Below, one piece after another: positions 61,659-64,000 of a DNA stretch of 64,000 nucleotides. The position numbers were made by a program, and so were the translations under genes. The stretch covers positions 4,291 through 68,290 of the forward strand of contig JBHOGO010000016.1 in NCBI GenBank assembly GCA_043421945.1, read 5' to 3'. Source of the DNA: Thaumasiovibrio sp043421945 (GTDB lineage: Bacteria; Pseudomonadota; Gammaproteobacteria; Enterobacterales; Vibrionaceae). How positions within the stretch are numbered: the first letter of the stretch is position 1; each line of letters begins with the position of its first letter. The notes under the pieces are model-generated. The model ran no database searches. It saw nothing but the letters and a program-made list of their open reading frames with translations, and was not told where the DNA came from.

Positions 61659-62866
61659 TAATGTTTTGGTTGGCCAGCGCCGTGCTGGTGTTGATGTTGG
61701 TATTATCCGTGGCAGTGCCGGTTTATCGAAGTCGTGTATCGACAGCGAATGCAGACCGTGATGCTCTCAATAAGGCGATTTATCAAGACCGACTGGAAGA
61801 GTTAGAGGTGGAGTCAGAAGGTGGTTTAGTCGCCGATCAAAAAGCACTGATCACCGAACTTCAAAAAACACTCTTGGATGATATCCCTCAAGGCTCTCAG
61901 GCAAAGAATGATCGTGCACGAGCGCAATTTTGGTTGTGGGGTTCGTGTTTGATCGCGATTGCCTGCAGTTATGCCCTGTACAGTAAAGTCGGTGGTATGA
62001 ATGCGGTTATTGAGTGGCAAGAGACTGCACAACGTTTGCCTGAGTTATCTCAACGGTTGATGGACGAGCAGTCATCTCCGTTAAGCGATGAAGAGCTTGC
62101 TGATCTCTCTCTTGCCTTGCGTACTCGACTCCAGCAAACCCCTGACGACGCTATGGGGTGGTTGTTATTAGGTCGCTTGGGCATGGCAAGCCGAGATGTC
62201 GATATGGCTACGGGGGCGATGAGAAAAGCATGGTTCCTCTCGCCTGAGATGTTTGAAACCCGCTTTGGTTATGCGCAATCGTTATTGCTCAGTGGTGATG
62301 GCCTCGATGGTCAAAAAGGGCGAAAATTGCTTTCTGGTCTTTTGCAGGAAGAGCCCGACAACCTTCAGGTCCTCTCTCTCTTAGCTTTTGATGCATTTGA
62401 AGCGCAAGAGTATCAGGCTGCTATTGCGATGTGGACTCGGATGCGATTGCTATTGGATGACAACGATCCTAGAGCAGTGATGTTAGACCGCAGCATAGCA
62501 AGAGCGCAGATGAGTATTACTGGGGATCCGGTACTGATGACGGTAAAAATAGAGTTGGATGAACAGGTATCGATTCCTACCCAAGGTGTACTGATTGTCT
62601 CTGCACATACTGCTGATGGGGCGCCAATGCCGGTGGCTGCGAAGCGACTGCCTCTTAGTGCGTTCCCTGTTACGGTGATGCTAAGAAATAGCGACAGCAT
62701 GATAGAGGGGCGCAACTTAGTGGATCTCGACGAGATGGTGATACGGACTCGCATAGACACTGATGGCAATGTAGGAACGCGAGATGGTGATTTATTTGGT
62801 GAATCGTTAACTGTGTCACAAGGTGGTGAGGTAGAGGTAAAGATAATGAACCAGTTTGGTTCCTAA
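61655..62866 (+). CDS. ccmI: CcmI, TPR protein presenting apocytochrome c
   Basis: This 403-residue protein has an N-terminal membrane helix (MFWLASAVLVLMLVLSVAVPVY), a basic/acidic coiled region, a second helix near 90-105, TPR repeats (about 150-280: DDAMGWLLLGRLGMASRDVDMATGAMRKAWFLSP) and a C-terminal beta domain. It binds the C-terminus of apocytochromes. GTG 61655 overlaps the ccmH stop; ATG 61661 is possible. It is the last ccm gene. Confidence 0.93.
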   Translation: MIMFWLASAVLVLMLVLSVAVPVYRSRVSTANADRDALNKAIYQDRLEELEVESEGGLVADQKALITELQKTLLDDIPQGSQAKNDRARAQFWLWGSCLIAIACSYALYSKVGGMNAVIEWQETAQRLPELSQRLMDEQSSPLSDEELADLSLALRTRLQQTPDDAMGWLLLGRLGMASRDVDMATGAMRKAWFLSPEMFETRFGYAQSLLLSGDGLDGQKGRKLLSGLLQEEPDNLQVLSLLAFDAFEAQEYQAAIAMWTRMRLLLDDNDPRAVMLDRSIARAQMSITGDPVLMTVKIELDEQVSIPTQGVLIVSAHTADGAPMPVAAKRLPLSAFPVTVMLRNSDSMIEGRNLVDLDEMVIRTRIDTDGNVGTRDGDLFGESLTVSQGGEVEVKIMNQFGS

Positions 62867-62939
62867 CTGGATCAAATGATCGTAGAAAGTTATCATCCTC
62901 ACATATTTAGTGTGATAACGAATAGCTAGGCAAAGAATA

Positions 62940-63698
62940 ATGAGAAAGGGATTGCTTGCGGTGCTACTAAGCTCAACGTTGATGATGGGGTGTGCTTCTG
63001 CCCCTGATGAAACCAAGAGTAGCGTTAATGACCCGTTAGAAGGATTTAACCGGGTGATGTGGGATCTAAATTATGACTATTTAGACCCTTATATCGCCCG
63101 TCCTGTTTCGTTGGCGTATGTGGAGTATGTCCCTTCACCAGTTCGTTCAGGCGTGAGTAATTTCTTGGCTAACCTTGAAGAGCCGATTAGCGTTCTCAAT
63201 AGCATATTAGTGCTGGATGGTGAGGCGGCAGCTACCCATTTCAATCGCTTCTGGATAAATACCTTTTTTGGTATTGGTGGCTTGATTGATATCGCGACGG
63301 CAGCGGAGATTGGTAATCCTGCGGATAAGGAGTTCGGGGATACCATGGGGTATTATGGTGTTGGCAATGGTCCTTACCTGATGTATCCCGTTTATGGTCC
63401 GTCGACGGTTCGTGAAACAGCGGGTGACTTCGTGGATGGCTTTGTCCCTATGGTCTCTTATCTTAACTTCTGGCAAGGCTTTGGTAAGTGGGTTTTACAA
63501 GGCATGGAGTCACGGGCAGCATTAGTGCAGCAAGAAGCGATACTAAAGAACTCGCCGGATCCGTATATCTTTACGCGTGACGCGTATATTCAGAACCGAA
63601 ACTTCCGAGCATCAGGTGGTAAACTGGATGAATCTTTGTACTACGAAGAAGACTTCTTAGATGACTTTCTCGATGAAATTGATGACGAAGATTTCTAA
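62940..63698 (+). CDS. mlaA: MlaA (VacJ), outer-membrane lipid asymmetry lipoprotein
   Basis: This 252-residue lipoprotein has lipobox M-M-G-C (Cys18) and the MlaA body: NDPLEGFNRVMWDLNYDYLDPYIARPVSLAY, LEEPISVLNSILVLDGEAAATHFNRFWINTFFGIGGLIDIA, FGDTMGYYGVGNGPYLMYPVYGPSTVRETAGDFVD. It removes phospholipids from the outer leaflet and passes them to the MlaFEDB route. The C-terminus is strongly acidic. It lies 73 bases after ccmI and probably has its own promoter; GTTATCA-N17-TGATAAC (62889-62919) lies between. Confidence 0.95.
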   Translation: MRKGLLAVLLSSTLMMGCASAPDETKSSVNDPLEGFNRVMWDLNYDYLDPYIARPVSLAYVEYVPSPVRSGVSNFLANLEEPISVLNSILVLDGEAAATHFNRFWINTFFGIGGLIDIATAAEIGNPADKEFGDTMGYYGVGNGPYLMYPVYGPSTVRETAGDFVDGFVPMVSYLNFWQGFGKWVLQGMESRAALVQQEAILKNSPDPYIFTRDAYIQNRNFRASGGKLDESLYYEEDFLDDFLDEIDDEDF

Positions 63699-63699
63699 T

Positions 63700-63807
63700 G
63701 CGCTCGGTATAGCTACTAGTGCTCGGTATAGCTCTCGGTATAGTAACTAGTACACGGTTTCGTAATTAATGCTCGGTACAGTAATTAGCGATAGGTATCT
63801 AAATTAG
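63700..63807. repeat. Degenerate array of about 19-base repeats after mlaA
   Basis: Starting at the mlaA stop, variants of TGCTCGGTATAGTAACTAG occur about five or six times, for example at 63700-63719, 63720-63732 (cut short), 63734-63750, 63751-63769, 63770-63788 and 63789-63807. Copies decay to the right. No gene is seen in the 302 bases after mlaA; the rest holds two hairpins. Confidence 0.7.
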
Positions 63808-63900
63808 CGCCAAATTAATCTACACGAGGCTTAGCAGTAACCGCTTAATCAATCAAACCATCTTCTGAATGCGTTATTTAAAATAGATGCTACAGATGAT

Positions 63901-63924
63901 AAAAAGGCAGCCGTTAGGCTGCCT
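63901..63924 (-). terminator. Minus-strand terminator hairpin near window end
   Basis: AGGCAGCC (63905-63912) and GGCTGCCT (63917-63924) form a perfect 8-bp stem with loop GTTA, and five A precede it on the plus strand, so on the minus strand it is a hairpin followed by T. It probably ends a minus-strand gene beyond the window. Confidence 0.7.
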
Positions 63925-63936
63925 CAGATTGCTGAC

Positions 63937-63967
63937 GAACCCCACTTTTCGAAGTGGGGTTCTCTTT
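63937..63967 (+). terminator. Plus-strand terminator after mlaA
   Basis: GAACCCCACTT (63937-63947) and AAGTGGGGTTC (63952-63962) form a perfect 11-bp stem with a TTCG loop, followed by TCTTTT. It is about 240 bases after mlaA. A further palindrome, GCGGCC-N3-GGCCGC, follows near 63973-63987. Confidence 0.75.
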
Positions 63968-64000
63968 TATGAGCGGCCGTAGGCCGCGATCGCGATATTT

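Noticed and set aside
62889..62919. GTTATCA-N17-TGATAAC before mlaA as a terminator or operator
   Set aside because: Seven-base arms with a long loop and no T run; too weak to call without conservation data.

Overview
The window is one long, almost gap-free polar flagellum and chemotaxis locus of a gamma-proteobacterium, followed by a cytochrome c maturation (ccm) operon and mlaA. Gene content and order (H-ring genes flgT/flgO/flgP, the FlrA-FlrB-FlrC cascade, FlhF/FlhG pole control, ParC/ParP array anchoring, and ccm after the che genes) point to the Vibrionaceae. Genus cannot be fixed from sequence reading alone. No rRNA, tRNA, CRISPR array, transposase, integrase or prophage gene was seen; the region looks like core chromosome.

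Layout. 1-3.9 kb: flgT (cut by the window start) diverges from flgO-flgP; flgN-flgM-flgA run on the minus strand. 4.0-5.8 kb: cheV-cheR. 6.1-16.9 kb: rod, hook, ring and junction genes flgBCDE, flgFGHIJ and flgKL. 17.2-22.7 kb: two flagellins, then flaG-fliD-flaI-fliS. 22.9-27.0 kb: flrA, flrBC. 27.1-43.1 kb: fliEFGHIJ, fliKLMNOPQR-flhB, flhA. 43.1-54.5 kb: flhF-flhG-fliA-cheYZAB-parC-parP-cheW-fipA. 54.5-55.6 kb, minus strand: an unusual pair, a FliK-C-like protein and a free-standing FlhB-C-like protein. 55.9-62.9 kb: ccmABCDEFGHI. 62.9-63.7 kb: mlaA.

Regulation can be partly read from the DNA. Sigma-54 boxes (GG-N10-GC) precede flgB, flgF, the first flagellin, flrB, fliE, fliK and probably flhA. 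Sigma-28 boxes (TAAAG-N14-GCCGMTAM) precede flgM and the second flagellin. This fits the known Vibrio hierarchy: FlrA with sigma-54 switches on flrBC and the basal-body/export operons, FlrC with sigma-54 the hook genes and the major flagellin, and FliA, once FlgM is exported, the late genes. FlhF and FlhG set flagellar position and number, FipA is the DUF2802 partner of FlhF, and ParC/ParP hold the CheA/CheW arrays at the pole.

Most of the window is recognisable and conventional; I found no clear undescribed system. The items most worth a second look are the FliK-like/FlhB-C-like pair with a terminator inside its coding end, three DEFERLLDELHG motifs in CheA at an exact 57-residue period, and short degenerate tandem arrays in the spacers after three genes, one of which could extend FlgP in the -1 frame.
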